Shown: piece by piece, positions 42,221 through 63,951 of the stretch
How positions within the stretch are numbered: the first letter of the stretch is position 1
Layout: each line of letters begins with the position of its first letter
Source: Salminus brasiliensis
Taxonomy: Eukaryota; Chordata; Actinopteri; Characiformes; Bryconidae
Reading direction: 5' to 3'
NCBI RefSeq assembly: GCF_030463535.1
Contig: NC_132880.1
Span: 40,925,842 to 40,989,841, forward strand
DNA length: 64,000 nucleotides
Translations under genes and position numbers: made by a program
The notes under the pieces: model-generated
What the model was told of the DNA's origin: nothing
Databases searched by the model: none
The model's input: only the letters and a program-made list of their open reading frames with translations

Positions 42221-42525
42221 ATGGCACTGCAGGTAGTATGAGTGCTGCACAGCTCCATGGGTCTGCGGTTGTGGGTTCGATCCTTGCTCTAGTCTGTAAA
42301 GGGTGTTTTTATGTCTGTGTGGACCCAACCCCCCCCCCTCCTGAAAACACATGCTAGTTAGATTGACCGTGCTAAATTGCCCCCTGGGTGTGTGTCGTAC
42401 CCTGTGATGGACTGGCACCCTGTCAAGTTGGTATTCCTGCCTTGCATCCAGTGTTACTGGGTAGGCTCCAGACCTGCCGTGACCCTGACCAGGAAGAAGC
42501 AGATAAGAAGATGAATGTATGTACT
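42221..42525 (+). mobile_element. tRNA-derived SINE, second family
   Basis: Head GCACTGCAGGTAGTATGAG, B box GTGGGTTCGATCC and a body ending CCAGTGTTACTGGGTAGGCT then GACCCTGACCAGGAAGAAGC. The layout matches a tRNA-SINE type I recall as widespread in fish. Confidence 0.8.
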
Positions 42526-42795
42526 TGTTGCTCACATCGCATTGCTGCTTCAGTGGAAGAAATCTCGCCTGCTATGTGGGGGACCAGGGTGAGTCCTAGG
42601 CAAATGCAGCAATCACAGGTTTTGGGCGTGTTTGGAGTCTTAATGGTTAGAGTGCTGGTTTATTGAAATCATAATAATGTGAAATCCAGCAATAACAAAA
42701 CACCTCGAACAAATGAACAAAGGTTTTTTTAAGTGCTAAATACACTTTCACTCAATATTCCTGCAATAAAACATGCCTAAGACTATGATGTTGCA

Positions 42796-43022
42796 TATAC
42801 AGCAAATGTCCAAATGTTTATGGACAGCCCTTGTAATTAATACATTCAGTTATTTTAAGTTGTACCCATTGCTGACACAGATGTGCAAATACACACAAAC
42901 ACAGGTTGTCTAGTCTCTGTAGAAAAGTACTGCCAATTGAATAGGACTCTGGAGCAGATAAGCATGCCAGGCATGGACTAAAGGGATATAAAGCATCCCC
43001 AGCATTGAGCTATGGAGCAATA
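42796..43022 (+). mobile_element. Family A MITE, copy 7
   Basis: Begins AATGTCCAAATGTTTATGGA and continues with GTTGTACCCATTGCTGACAC and AATAGGACTCTGGAGCAGAT as in copies 1 and 9. The 3' half is missing. Confidence 0.7.
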
Positions 43023-43317
43023 TGGGGATATCCAATGTATTTCATGAAGATATCTGTCAATGCTGATGATAATACTTATACTAATATACCAATACTTATG
43101 TATAGCGTATATTATACTGGGACTAGACCCAGCTGCATTAAGGTTACTGGGAAACGTAGCATATATTTCTCTCTATTTAACAACTTGTGTATGCCTCTAT
43201 TTTGGGTATGTTCAATCTTTAGTTCATTTGTTATTATTAGAAACTAATATATTATTATTATAAACTGCTTCAATATACATTATATACGTCAATGTATGCT
43301 CAGTTGAGTTGACTGCT

Positions 43318-43682
43318 ATGTTCAAAAGTTTTAGAACACCCTTACTTCTTTCAGTAGTTCACTGGCCATGCTGCATGGTCCAGGCAAGCCTGCTTTTCCT
43401 GTTTTGTCATCTTAGCAATGACTTTCTTATTACCGCTAAACCTGTCAAACCTGCAGCTCCACACCTTCTCTTCATAGTTGAAACTTGGTCCAGTGTTAAG
43501 CTGTGCTACAAAGTGTTGTCATGTGAGCCGTCAATCACACAAACTGTTGACTCTTAGAAATCTGCCTTTGTACCATTTAAGGTCACTGGATCTTAGGTTA
43601 TTCATGGAAGCTGAACTGCTTAAATGTCCATAAAAACAATGAAAATTGGGGGTGTTCTAAAACTTTTGACTGGTAGTGCAAG
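43318..43682. mobile_element. Short MITE with TTCAAAAGTTTTAGAACACC ends
   Basis: The left end TTCAAAAGTTTTAGAACACC and the right end GGGTGTTCTAAAACTTTTGA are inverted copies. About 365 bases, no transposase; Tc1-like by end type. Confidence 0.75.
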
Positions 43683-43727
43683 TAATGTGGCTTTGTCTGT
43701 ATGTGTTTTCCATCCGTCCACTTATCC

Positions 43728-43803
43728 GATTCTTCCTGGTCAGGGTCGTGATGGGCCTGCAGCTTACCCGGGATAGTTGGGCATAAGGCAGGAATGCCCA
43801 CTG
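43728..43803 (-). mobile_element. Fragment of second-family SINE, inverted
   Basis: The reverse complement reads GGCATTCCTGCCTTATGCCC and CACGACCCTGACCAGGAAGA, matching the 3' half of the SINE at 42221-42525. Confidence 0.75.
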
Positions 43804-44235
43804 GACAGGGAACCAGGCCATTAAAGGCTTTCATACACAACCAGTACTTTTGATCCCTACATATGTAGTTTCTTATCTCAACAGATTTCTGTTTTTTAAC
43901 CTTTTTATGTTTAGATGTCTTGTTCATCTTGTTTTTATATGATTGGATAGTTGTCAAAGCATTTTACTACCAGTTGTACTGTATAAAACTATGTGCTTTT
44001 CTGAAGCAAAATCTTAGTATGTTTACAGAAAGAGAACACATGCTCGCAAATGTGCAATTCAATGTAACAAAATTTTAATCTTAGCTATTTTAAAAGATTT
44101 CATGACTCTTAGTGATATTCTGACACAATATATAAAACCAGTGTGTCCCACTCATGTAAAAAACAGAATAAAAGACAAACAGTGCTGCCAGGTTTTGTTC
44201 TGACAGTGCCGTATGATTGCCTTACAGAGCCCCTC

Positions 44236-44393
44236 TGGTGACATCTTAAATAAATAAAACTAAGTTGTGGCCATGAGTTAATGATCCCTTTCCCATGCCT
44301 TATTAAGGTGTGGCTACAACTCAACTATCTCGTTCCCACACCTTACTCGTTATGGCCATTTCCTTAACGTTTTATTTATGCACAATGTCACCA
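44236..44393. repeat. Palindromic fold-back element
   Basis: The left arm TGGTGACATCTTAAATAAAT and right arm ending ATTTATGCACAATGTCACCA are inverted copies of about 46-50 bases. A further inner match is GGCCATGAGTTAA against the complement of TTACTCGTTATGGCC. It has the form of a small palindromic MITE. Confidence 0.65.
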
Positions 44394-44396
44394 TTG

Positions 44397-44840
44397 CATC
44401 TTTAACTCATCTAAAAACATAAAAACCAACAACCTACTGGTACCGGGTTTAGTTCTGACAGTGATGTTTATGCAGGTAGGGGAGTTAAGGTCCATATGAA
44501 CTCAGCACTTAATTCAACTAGATGTAAATCCTCAGATTGCATCTTTAAATAAATCTTGAACACACAAAAATGACAAATAGGAGATTCCAGGTTTTGTTCT
44601 GACTGTGATGTAGTTTGCTCAGGTAGGGCAGTCAAGGCCTATATGAACCCAGCATGGCAATACAATAGATGCAAATCCTCAGATTGGATCTTTAAATGAT
44701 CTAGAAACATAAAAACACCAAAATGGAGATGCTGGGTTTTGGAGTGACAATAGTGTAGTTCAAGTTGTTGAATTTAGGTCTGTTTGAATCCAGCACTGTA
44801 GTAAAATGGACGTAAACCCTCTGATTGCAGCTTTATCTGT
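44397..44840 (+). repeat. Tandem array of three ~145-bp units
   Basis: The anchor words CCGGGTTTAGTTCTGAC (44443), CCAGGTTTTGTTCTGAC (44587) and CTGGGTTTTGGAGTGAC (44732) recur 144-145 bases apart. Each is followed by a GTAG-type stretch, a GGTC..TAT(G/T).GAA(C/T)CCAGCA-like stretch and GTAAATCCTCAGATTG-like endings. A further diverged anchor, CCAGGTTTTGTTCTGAC, lies at 44188, beyond the palindrome. Confidence 0.75.
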
Positions 44841-45329
44841 GAACGTGACTGCACTGATGGGGCTCCCAGCACTTCCCCCCTTAATGCTGAATAGAGCTGT
44901 ATGTGTTTCAGTGGTAACTGGGAGGAACGAGGGCGAAATCACAGGCTTTTTAATAACACGGTGCTGCTCCAGGTGAGTTCCTGCTATGTATTTATGTTTA
45001 ACTTTTATTTATATGCCATTGTCCAGTCAGTGTAGAGCTCGTTCGGCTAATTGCCTCCTTGGGGATTACATCTTAAGTATGTTTGTCTCGTAAGACACCG
45101 GCTATGAAGACGCCGTCATAACAAAGGACGGTAAACAGTGAGGGTAAGGGTCTACTGCTTTTTTTTTAAACCGCCAATGAACACATATGCCTTTACGTCT
45201 TACGGCTTACAGTATTGGAGTAGGGCCGTGTATGTGAAATACGGCGCTGTGTGTTGTGTAAACCGTGCAGACATTGTCCGTCTAGCACGGTGATCCATTC
45301 TCTCATTCTCTTTCCCCCCCACCACACAC

Positions 45330-46100
45330 ATATACCGTGTATGCGCGCGCGACCGTAACTACTGCACACAACAAAGGCAGGCAGGCAGGCAGGCAGGCGC
45401 GCGCGCGCACCACCCCCGCCCCCTCCGCCGCACGTTCGCTCTTTATTCTTCCCATGATGCCCCGCGAGCGCCTGCTTGGACCGAGCCGCCATGTTGTCGG
45501 TGTGAAAGCCAGGGAGCCGCAGCGAAACCGGGGCTGAAATCCGTCACCATCCGCATCCTCCACCTGTAAGTAGCCCGTTTGTCGCGGTCGCCGGTGCTCT
45601 TCGAGAGCCGAGGCGCATGACCGCGCGTGTATTGGCGCGAGCGGAGCCGTTAGCGAGCTGATATTGAGGACAGTGTTTTGTGGCAGCGGCGCTCTCCCCT
45701 CTCCCCTCCCTCTCATCCTCCTCCCTTCGGCTCTTCCTACTGTTGTGCTGCTCTTCCTGTCCAGACAGGCTCGGGCCTTTTGTTAGCGGGAGGAGGACCT
45801 GTAGGAGAACGCTCAGCCGGCCCAGGGTCGCACAGGTACCGTTTCAGTCGATATTTCTCGCTCGGGGTCGGTTTTTCGTTGCTTGGGGTTGTTCGGAAGA
45901 GCCGTATTGGCGCGAGGGCCGGGCTGTGTTGTTGCACTGTGAGACGGGCTCTCACTGGAACGCTTCGAACCTCTTGTCGAGACAGTTCGGTTTTTCGAAC
46001 GTTCCCACGTTCCAAACAACAATTCGTCACAATGCTCTCCGCTCGCGAGGCACGACCGTCACAATAAGCACGGCTTTGTGCACGGCTAGCTAACAACAGT
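45330..46100 (+). promoter_or_regulatory. pum1: pum1 CpG-island promoter and first non-coding exon
   Basis: Dense CpG block with GGCA and CGCG repeats. A likely first exon ends at 45565 before GTAAGTAG. A YY1-type site GCCGCCATGTTG lies at 45485-45496, a position common just downstream of TATA-less start sites. The ATG in that motif opens a four-codon upstream frame (45491-45505, ending TGA). Confidence 0.65.
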
Positions 46101-47149
46101 AAACGTTGGCTGAACGCGGTTCCCGTCTTTCATTGCTCGTTTAGCATGCTGTGCTACAGCCCAGGCAGCTAAACGTTAGCTGACGACGGTGTGTTTGTTA
46201 CTTGTAAAGCTAAGTTGGACGGAGGCGCTGTCTAACGAGCCGCTAACAAACCCAAGAGGCAGAATAAGCTATATTTCTGGAAGTTTCAGCGCGTGCGAGG
46301 GCAATTAACCCCGTTATGGTTTCGGTATCCACTTCCGGGAGGCGTGTGTGAAGTGGCTGGTGTTTTCCCGGTGGCTCTCGTTGAAAACGCCGTGATAATG
46401 GACGCTGGAGTCGAGCTGTAGAGCTCCTGGTAGCTTCAGGGTGTGTGCGCGCGTTGGCTCGAGGTGTTTTGATGGCTGCGTTAAGCCAGTTCTACCTCAG
46501 GCCTAACAGGCTGCTGCTGTTGTGTGTTCCAGAAGTGCAGACAGACATGAGGTGTTGGGGGCAGTGGTAGGCCATGCGTTTCACAAGCTTAAATAACTTG
46601 AGCTGGTTTGTTTTTTCGATGTTGCCCAACACACGATCAACCCCTTTTCGACCAGCCAGGAGCGTTTTAATTATTGCCTAACCACAAATCGTCTTTACAA
46701 GGTACAAATGCTGCCATAAACGCATGCAGTTGTGCTGTATTGTGCATTACATTTACATGTGACTCATCACACTTTTTTTTTTTTTTTTTTTTTTTTTCAC
46801 CTTTACCCCCCTCTTTGGCCTTATGAGGGTATGGAATATCTTTAGCTTCACAACAAAGGGAGGCGTTTTTGTAGTAAGCTGAGTTGATGAATTGTAACGA
46901 AACTGACACAACTGTTGCACTCTTGTGATTTTCCCCTCCAACACGGTCACCTTTCTGCCCCCTCTGCTAAGTAACTAACTGTTTCTTTGTAAGAGGTGGA
47001 GTCGAGTTGTAGGTGATTAATCAGCAGGGTGGAAATGGTTTAGGGTTTAAAGTGATTTTTGATTCTGAGGTCAGAATTGATTGACTTTTGTACAAAACTA
47101 ACATCTTAATTTGCAATTTGACAGGAGAAGCAAAGAAAACTTAACTTTC

Positions 47150-47265
47150 AAAGTCAGTGTAAAAATAATTTCTGATCATTTTGCAGCATTTCTAATGCTC
47201 CATACATTGAGATTTAAACATGTAAATAAAGAACAAGATTGCCAGATTCAAACGGTAGCAAAAAA
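47150..47265 (+). repeat. Interspersed repeat family B, copy 3
   Basis: Contains AAAGAACAAGATTGCCAGAT and a diverged CATTTTGCAGCATTTCTAAT; aligns with 36700-36835. Confidence 0.45.
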
Positions 47266-48009
47266 GTGAGAAGAGCAAATTCTGTGATATGTTAATCTTT
47301 ATTGTAGATATCTACACGGATTGGTTTGGCACAATTCAAAGTTGAACTTTATTAAAAGTATGTTTTGAAAAAGTAGCATGGGCTTGTGAAGCAGTGTAAC
47401 TGTGCTATAATTAATATCGATATGAAATCTTAGTGTTTTCAACCTCTTAAACCTGAAAACATCAACTCAAACTGCAATTCAAATTATCCTGACACCAAAA
47501 AATAACCATGCCAAATTAGGTTTTTATTTTGAATTCAGATTTTAAAGCAAATCAAATGTATGTTTTTGTTTGTTGCAGTGTTTTGGATCATCTTATTTTT
47601 CTGTACTTTCAATACTATATTGAAGTCACTACACTGGGGTGACATGACGGCACGATACAGCTTTTCTTGGTGTGTTCATTTTTGAAAGGTCGGAACAAAG
47701 GAAACCGCTGATGATTCATTTAAAAATGTTTTCTCAAATTGGAGAGCGAATACTTTCACACAGTGTATCAAATCCAATTTACCTGTCCAGCAATAATTCT
47801 GCTCTCTTTGGAATTAAATTCAGCTGGGTGGTGTTATTGAAGTACATCCATTCTCAGAAAAGCATATCATCATTGTAGTTTTTATCTGTTGTCTTTTTGT
47901 TAAAACAGACCTGCATGTTTGATTGCAAGCTGTTTATTTTATTTAGCTGGCATTTCTGTTAACGCCGGTGTCTTTTATAGTTGTAATTTTGGTCACATAA
48001 AAATAGGAA

Positions 48010-48150
48010 CATTTGTGTAAAGATTTTTTTCAAGTCATTTTAACATGTTTCTATTGGTCCATTCATCATGACTCATCAATTGCGACAGTGTAAAGAACTG
48101 CCAGAATCAAATTAAGCCAAAGTAAAAACCTTAAAAATGACGATACAACA
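48010..48150 (+). repeat. Interspersed repeat family B, copy 4
   Basis: Contains TCTATTGGTCCATTCATCAT and GCGACAGTGTAAAGAACTGC. It is the clearest copy of this family. Confidence 0.6.
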
Positions 48151-51100
48151 TTTATGACCACAACCATATTGGATAGTGAGTTTAGTGTCTGTTGAGATGG
48201 AGTATCCAGTATTTAGCCCTAATGATAAAATATTTACAGCATTGGATACTCTAAAGCACACAAACCAGTCAGAGATGGAGAGACTAGACTATAGATTGTG
48301 TAAAAAAAAAAAAAAAAAAGTAACTGGCATGCTCATGAAAATGACTTGCTAGAAAGTAATGTGCTTAGAAAACCCCTGAAATTTCCTGTACCAGACTAAA
48401 CAGGGATTAAGCCACGTTCTGGACTAGCTTTTTCCTTTCAGTGAAGAATATCTATTCAGAATCCATTCAGGACAAGGCTTAATCTCCATTTGGGAAATCA
48501 ACTATAAAAGCAGAAGTTAATTAATCCGTCTTTCCCTCTTTGTGGTCGGAACAAAGGTAGAACTGAAATCTAAGGGGAAAAAAAACTGATAATTGAAATG
48601 ATTAGCAATTCAGATTTGTTGAAGTAGAATTTCCTGATCTGAAGCGTCTGCTTTAAAATGTAAAAATTTGAAATCCTATCAGTTTGCAAGATTGACAGTT
48701 AATGCAGTTGGCATTATTTAAATTTTAACTTGTAACCCAGTTGGTCCAGTGTTGTTTATTAACTAGTTCAAATCCACTCTAGATCTGATCCCCCCCCCCC
48801 CTTTATCAAACAATAGCCGTCAACTGGAGAGGGTTAGGACTAGTCAGCCTCTGCTGCTTTTAGCTGTGCTTAGCGTCCAGTTCTTTGTACATCAAAGTCC
48901 ACTGTAAGAAAGAGTCAAGTTTGACTGTGGGATCAAATAAGATGCCAATTCCACCACTGGAGAACCATGTTCATAAAATCCATTTTCAGACTTCATATGG
49001 CTGTCATCAAGAATATTGACCTAATCTAAAGGTAGGTCCTGCTTGATGATAGAATTCAGGAATTCTCAAAAGCACAGTTTGGTTTAAACTAGTTTCTGGT
49101 TCCTTAAAAGCTGCAAGACTCAGCAATAGTACACAGTTCATTTAAGGATGAGATTTTGGATTTGATTTGCAGTTTATTTTTCTTCATATACTTTTCAGTG
49201 TGTGTGTATATGTAATTCAACATCTTTTCAGAGCCAAAATTCCTCTAGCATTTGGATAATCTTGGTTCCAGACACCACAAGTTGCATAAGTTACTGGAGA
49301 ACTGTATTATGGAAAATGCGAAGTGGATATATCGAATATATCTGCTGGTTCGTGGTGGCTTTCATTGACTGTCTGACAGCAGAGAGTCCCGCTTAACCTT
49401 TAATCTGTCTCTCGAATTGACAAGCAGTGTGAATGTAAACAGCACAACAAAGCAGAAGGGCCTACTTTTTAGATGCTTGCAGAGAGTAAGGTGGATGTTG
49501 GAGGCACATTGCTTTTGACGTCTGAATTCTAATTTAGCAGTAGAGATGTTAGTGTGTTTCTATTTGCTGTATTGATGCATTACACTCCTTTGCCCAGTCT
49601 GTTTCTTCTGGAGTGGGTAATATAAACTAAATTTGTCTCTTTCACTGTCAGGGTACCAGTGAAATGGTAGTTGTAGTAGTAATGTAGTTGTAGTTATTGG
49701 TATTAAGAATTGCAGCACAAATATAAAGGCTTAATATAGCCCTAAGTCTTTCATATATAAAATATTTAAAAGTGTAAATTGTTACTGCTGTTAATCCCCA
49801 TCTCATTTTCTGGTCACAGCCTAGGTGATTGTAATTGAACATCAAAGTAATGACTGATGCCCCTCAAAAAATATAACCAGTGGTGGACTGGGAGTCCAGA
49901 GGATTTTGCATTGCCTGGCCTGTGAGCCTGGTGAATACAGAAATATTGAGCTGGCTCTCATTCTGTGTGGGTCATAAATAACGGTCTACACAAATCGAAA
50001 CTGGTCAGCTAGAGGCCACTTTTAACGCTTTATTACCTACAGTTAAGTATGCAGTGGTAGCTTCTGGCATAAGAGAATCACACCCCGGACTCTGTTTTGC
50101 TTTGTTTTGGGAACTTGTTGCAGGATTTATCGTTACCAGGTTTGTAACCAATAGAAATGGAAACTCAAGACCAGCCCAGGTTTCTTCATTGGAGTGCACA
50201 GTTCAGTGCGAGTCACAGTAACAAACAAGACTGCAGTTACTATGGCAATTGTCCTTAACCACTACAGTTCCCATAATGCTGTGCAAATCAAACAACTTGC
50301 AGTTTAAGGGGTCTGGGTGGCACTCGCACTTGTGAAATTATTGTATTTTGCCTAATAGCCTGCTTTGTGTAACTGTGCACCAAACAGTGACCCCTGTACC
50401 TTGGCTGCTATATGGATACACGTACAATTACACCCCTATTCTTTAGTGATGAATCTTACATCTAGGTGGTAAAATCACAGGTTCCAAGTTTTAACAATTA
50501 AATAAAATTTTGTGTAAAACACAAGTTAAAAAACCCTAGAGAGCAGCTTCCAAAAGCCCTGTTTTCAGTGACCAAAAACAAATGTTTTCAGTGTGATTTG
50601 GAGTATGGATGTTGCGATTTTTTTTTGTTTTTGGTCGTTTGTACCAGTACCACTGGAATTCCGCGATTCTCAATACCAATTGCAATATGACACAAACAAG
50701 CAGTTAAAGGTATTTAAACATATTTAAAAATAAAATTTGCAGCAAGAGTGTGACTGAGTGTTTGGTTAGTGTTTTCTCTTTAATAATAAAAACTGATTAA
50801 AACAAAATATTATGCTTAAAACACCACAATGTTATAAAACTCCAATCCACTTCCTTATAGAACGATGTTATTTTGACCAACAAACTGAACTGCGATTTAA
50901 GGGGGTAAAACCAACACAGCGCTTCTAGCAAGCAGGCAAAGCAGTCAGATGACTGGAGCTCAGCGCTTCTAGGTCAGAGGAGGGAAAGCTCTAAATCTGT
51001 GTGCACTGGCAAGTCTGTCATTTTAGTAGTTTTAGTTCAGCAAAAATTATCAACACGCTATGTTTAAATATTTAATACAGTTTATCAGTGGTTTTAGCTG

Positions 51101-51633
51101 CAAGTCTTCTCACCATGTTGAGGTTTTCTTAGAAGTGGTTGTTTAGATGCGCTCACAGGAAGGCAGTTCTGCTGCTGCACCGCACTCTTCTTTACACGGC
51201 ATGAAGCAAACCTTGATGTGATGCCATCACCGCTACTCCAGGCTCAGTATGCTGCTGTGTACTTTGTATCTTTGGTGAATCGGGCAGGACTGCATAGCGC
51301 TCTGTACCTCTCAGCATGTCCAGAAAGGTATATCCTCTAGAGGTGGATTGCACTTCCTGACTGTAGGGGGAGCCCAGAAGCAATGAATGGCAATTCTCAC
51401 ATAAGGCTGTTTTAAAGTAAAGTGCTTCCATATTATTATTATTTTTATTATTATCATTTTTAAATATTCTTTTTTTTTTTACTTTTGGAGTTGTGCAAAA
51501 TCTTCGCTGCCACCCGTATCAGTTTCAGTCACATGAGATGTATGTTTGCGTTATGTGTATCCACTGGTGATGTGAACTGCTGGTTACAAAGTGCACATCT
51601 GAATGTAGAAAATGTGTGCTCTAATAATTAAAG

Positions 51634-51785
51634 CTTCACTATATGGCCAAAAGTATTTGGATACCTGTTGTAATAAATACATTTCACTCCTTTAAGGGGG
51701 CATAAAGCCCCTGAGCGGAAATGTGGAGCCAGGAATTTTCCTAGTCTTCCCTGCACAGTAGACACAGTTACTCTAACAAAAGCAG

Positions 51786-51849
<64 letters not shown>

Positions 51850-51900
51850 AATAACAATGAAAGAGCAGGTGTCCCAATACTTATGTCCATATAGCGTGCC
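51634..51900 (+). mobile_element. Family A MITE, copy 8, with both ends and an inner (GT)n
   Basis: The left end CACTATATGGCCAAAAGTAT and right end CCAATACTTATGTCCATATA form inverted termini. A GT run of about 58 bases (51789-51846) has grown at the site after CAACAAAAGCAGGA/CGT. The central part is deleted. Confidence 0.75.
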
Positions 51901-52503
51901 TCTGTGGTTGCGCCTAGCATCATTTATCCCAGTTAGTAGCAGGCAAACGAGTCAACCCTTTTTTAGCTGTAATTAAGTGTGGGAAAATGTCATCAGCACA
52001 CATTATTCCCCTAGACTTAATTTAGTTAGTTCTGAAAAGCAATTTCTAATGGGCTCGTTTGCTACATCTGTCTGTTCTAGACTTTATAGATTTTAAAGTT
52101 CAGTTCTGGGGGGGTGAAATACAAATAAATTCTGCACACCTTTTCGATCAATCATCTCGCATCCCTAGACTGAAGACTGCTGCCCTGTAACACTTCTGTG
52201 TCTTTCGGGGATTTTTAATTGCCCACTCCTGGATTTAGGACATACAGAATGCTGTTGTATGATAAAAGCTGTTTACTTCATCAAAATTTGAATTCAGTAA
52301 ATTTTCAACTGCCACTGTGCAGCAGTATAAAGATCTTTAGCTGAGATTTTATTTTTGACATAACTGGTGGAGAGGCTTTTTTTTGCCCTAGAGAAGCTAA
52401 TACTCCAGTCTAATGAGCTTGTGGGAATTCATGTTGAGTAAGCTCTTGTTGATTTGGCTCTGTTCACAGGCAACAAAGGCACTGGTTACTGTTCTTATGC
52501 ACA

Positions 52504-52866
52504 TATCATGTCCAAATGTTTGTGGACACCCCTTCTAAATTAATGCATTCTGCTACTTAAAGTTGCGCGCACACAGCATGTCTGTTCCCTGTAGAGAAGT
52601 ATTGGCAATAGACTAGGATTCTCTGGAGCAGATAAACCTGAACCTGTTGGCACTATGCCTACTCCGTGGTACAATACCCCCTGGGATTGAGCTGTGGTGC
52701 AGTAAAATTGTGATCTCTGGAATGATTGCTAAATGTTGACTAAATGCAATCAAATCCTCACACAAATCTTGAAGGACAGTATAAAGAAATAATAAAAAAA
52801 GTATCAATGAGTTTGGAAGATGCCATGCATGAGCAGGTGTCCCAATAGTTTTGTCCATTTAGTGTG
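52504..52866 (+). mobile_element. Family A MITE, copy 9, with both ends
   Basis: Begins ATGTCCAAATGTTTGTGGAC and ends GAGCAGGTGTCCCAATAGTT then TTGTCCATTTAGTG. Confidence 0.75.
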
Positions 52867-54859
52867 TGTTTAATGTATACATGCCGACTGGAGTCTTGGT
52901 GACTTTTAAAATGGTTATAATTGCAATTGACCATCTTTCAGACTCTTCAGACCCTGACAGTGTCTTCTACCTCCCTTCCTCGCTCTTCACACTCTCTGTA
53001 GTGTTAAAAATAGAATCCTATATTATGTTTAAACTTAATGGACGTTTCCTGTGATTCCCGTCAGTACAAACTGCAATTATCTTCATTTATGGGTGCAATT
53101 ATGTCTCAGACAGAAATCTCCACCTCTGAAATGATGACGAGTTCTAAATTTAAGCGGAATCGTTTAGTATTACGAACCTCGAGAGTTGTCTTGCTTGTAA
53201 CTTGCATCTTTGTGCTGATTTTGCCATTCCAGCTATTTGTTAGTAAGTATCAGTAGAAAGCAGCAGACTATGTTACTGTAAATCCAGATCACTGCTTGCT
53301 TTTATTGCAAGTAGAAGCAACAGGCCTTTTTAGCTTGTTTTCAGCTGGCTGCTCCTGCCTTTGGGGACATGAGACCATGAAGCAACCGAATATAGTCAGA
53401 TTTTGATGATGAAAGCTGAGTTTACTAAACCAGACATTCCCAGTTAATTGATGTCACAAAAATGTATACCGCTAAATCAGCACAGGCTTTGGCTTGGTGT
53501 GTTCACATTTCAGTGGTAGAATAACAGCTTTGCGTGCACTCTATGTGCACATGTGCACGCTTTACTGAGGCTTCCACAAGTTCACTCATGGCCTTGAACC
53601 AGGCTGCTGCTGTGTGCGCTTGGTTCCACATTCCCATTTAATGCATTTGATTAACAAAACAGACAGAAAATGTCAACTATATCTAAATGAAAATGCCCTT
53701 GTGCTGGAGAGGTGCACTGCAGGAAGAATAATAATAAAAAAAATCAAAAGCTTTTGTTTTTAATGTGTATCTTACGTTTTATGTACATGTGGTGTTCAAA
53801 TGTACATATGGGTTACGTTTGGTGCAGTTTGCAGTGTTGACAGCTATGACTTGTGATGAGTGAGTTAAACTAAATTAATCTGATTCCTTGTTTATCATTG
53901 TACTGACTTCATTTCCACAAGATGGAACACTGTCAGATTGAAGTAGAATGGCATTATTTATCTAAACAAAAGGAGGAGAGCCTACAGCAACAATGAATGC
54001 GTAGTGTAGAAAGGAAAGCATTTAGATTTTTGTCCCCCTCTCACACTTCCCTTCTCTTGCGAACATGAGCTAAACCATAACATGTTGGTGCTAATATCTA
54101 AACCACATTTGTACTGGCAGGAAATTACTTAAGTACATGTCTTTTAAATATTTGATTTGAATTTTGTGTCCGTTTTGCTATTTTAAACCTGATTAGACCT
54201 GACATTGATTTCAGGTCGAAGGTAAAACGGCACACAGATTACTGCAGTTATGTCCCCTGAAGACTGCACTAAGTGCATGTGTACAGTCAAATTGAAACCT
54301 GATTTGATCATGTTGGATATGAGTCCGATCTACGAGTGTGCATTAAGATTACTCATCTGATTTGAAAAGGTCAGATGTGACCTGTCCATACAGCATTGAA
54401 ATGCAGTCTCTTCTGCCCGGTAATGTGAACGTAGACAGTCTCTGAGCCATCATGTTCTTTAGTATGTTCTGGTGTAAATGGTCACAGTAAAACAGTGGAC
54501 AGATTAAAACTGCTAAACCTTCAGAGCGTCTCCCAGCTCTAGTTTGTGGTGCACTAGGTGTTTTTTGGTCCCTTATGTGGCATGAGCTCCTGTACATGGT
54601 ACAGAAACACTAGACTAATATTCGTTTGCTCTCAATAGAGCTTAAATTCTTTATTGTATGGATTTCAAAAGAAGTTAGAAACATGTCTTCGGGATTTTAC
54701 TACATGTTGATGTGTTGCATCATGGGATTTTTGCACTCTAATATTTGAGTGGCACATGGGTTCATGCCATTGGCACCAAACTCGTAGACTACCATCTGTG
54801 TGCCTCCGCAGAAATCGTGATTTTTAAACCTGACCGTTGGTCCTATCATGACTAGTTTT

Positions 54860-55090
54860 GATTGCCTGCTGATGCCACAGCCATCCATGACTGGGAGTCT
54901 AGGAGGGCACAGTTTGGTAGGATGGTTCACTCGCTCACCCATCACTGTAGTGATGGTCAGTGTTGCTGTCTGTTATCTGATGTTCCGTTGCATTAGCAGC
55001 AGTTTGATAAGATGTGGCGGCTCCGAGGAAGGCATTGTGCGATGTTGGAGTCCTAGAGACTTGGTGGAACTGGAAATGACAAATTGGATT
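54860..55090 (+). repeat. Interspersed repeat family F, diverged copy
   Basis: GACTGGGAGTCTAGGAGGGC and CTCCGAGGAAGGCATTGTGC loosely parallel 29795-30090. Confidence 0.35.
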
Positions 55091-55392
55091 AAACTAAATT
55101 AGCAGAATATGCTTGTTTTGTTTAGAAATATATTTTTTAATTACTAAAAGGATGTCAGTGTAGATAAAAAAAATGGACCAGTAATCATACACTACATCTT
55201 GCCCTTTACTACACTGGGTTGTTGAAATGTGAGAATCATGACTTAAATGCTAAGCAAAAAAAATGGAATTCCTACAAACTGTTTCTAGACTCATTTAGAA
55301 ATTGAATTCAGTCTGACTCTATCAATATCAATCATTTCATTGCTGCAACAAGGTAGGAACTTTGTGTTTTTTGCCCTGCAGGCTCTGGTGGA

Positions 55393-63951
<8,559 letters not shown>

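Larger units (their letters stand above)
45566..55381 (+). other. pum1: pum1 intron 1, 9.8 kb, no coding content seen
   Basis: Runs from the GTAAGT donor to the TTTTTTGCCCTGCAG acceptor. It holds a poly-T run (46771-46797), family B repeats (47150-47265, 48010-48150), a poly-A run (48302-48318), family A MITEs (51634-51900, 52504-52866) and a family F relative. Open frames are short and unrelated to known proteins. Confidence 0.6.

Noticed and set aside
44397-44840. CRISPR-like array
   Set aside because: Units are contiguous 145-bp tandem repeats without spacers, in an animal genome.
45303-46096. Several frames of 119-137 codons on both strands around the pum1 first exon
   Set aside because: CpG islands have few stop codons, so long chance frames are expected; no conserved domain.
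53850-53895. GTGATGA ... CTGA resembling C and D boxes of a snoRNA in pum1 intron 1
   Set aside because: The spacing is too short, there is no terminal stem and no guide region. Human PUM1 introns do host C/D snoRNAs from memory, but I could not identify one here.
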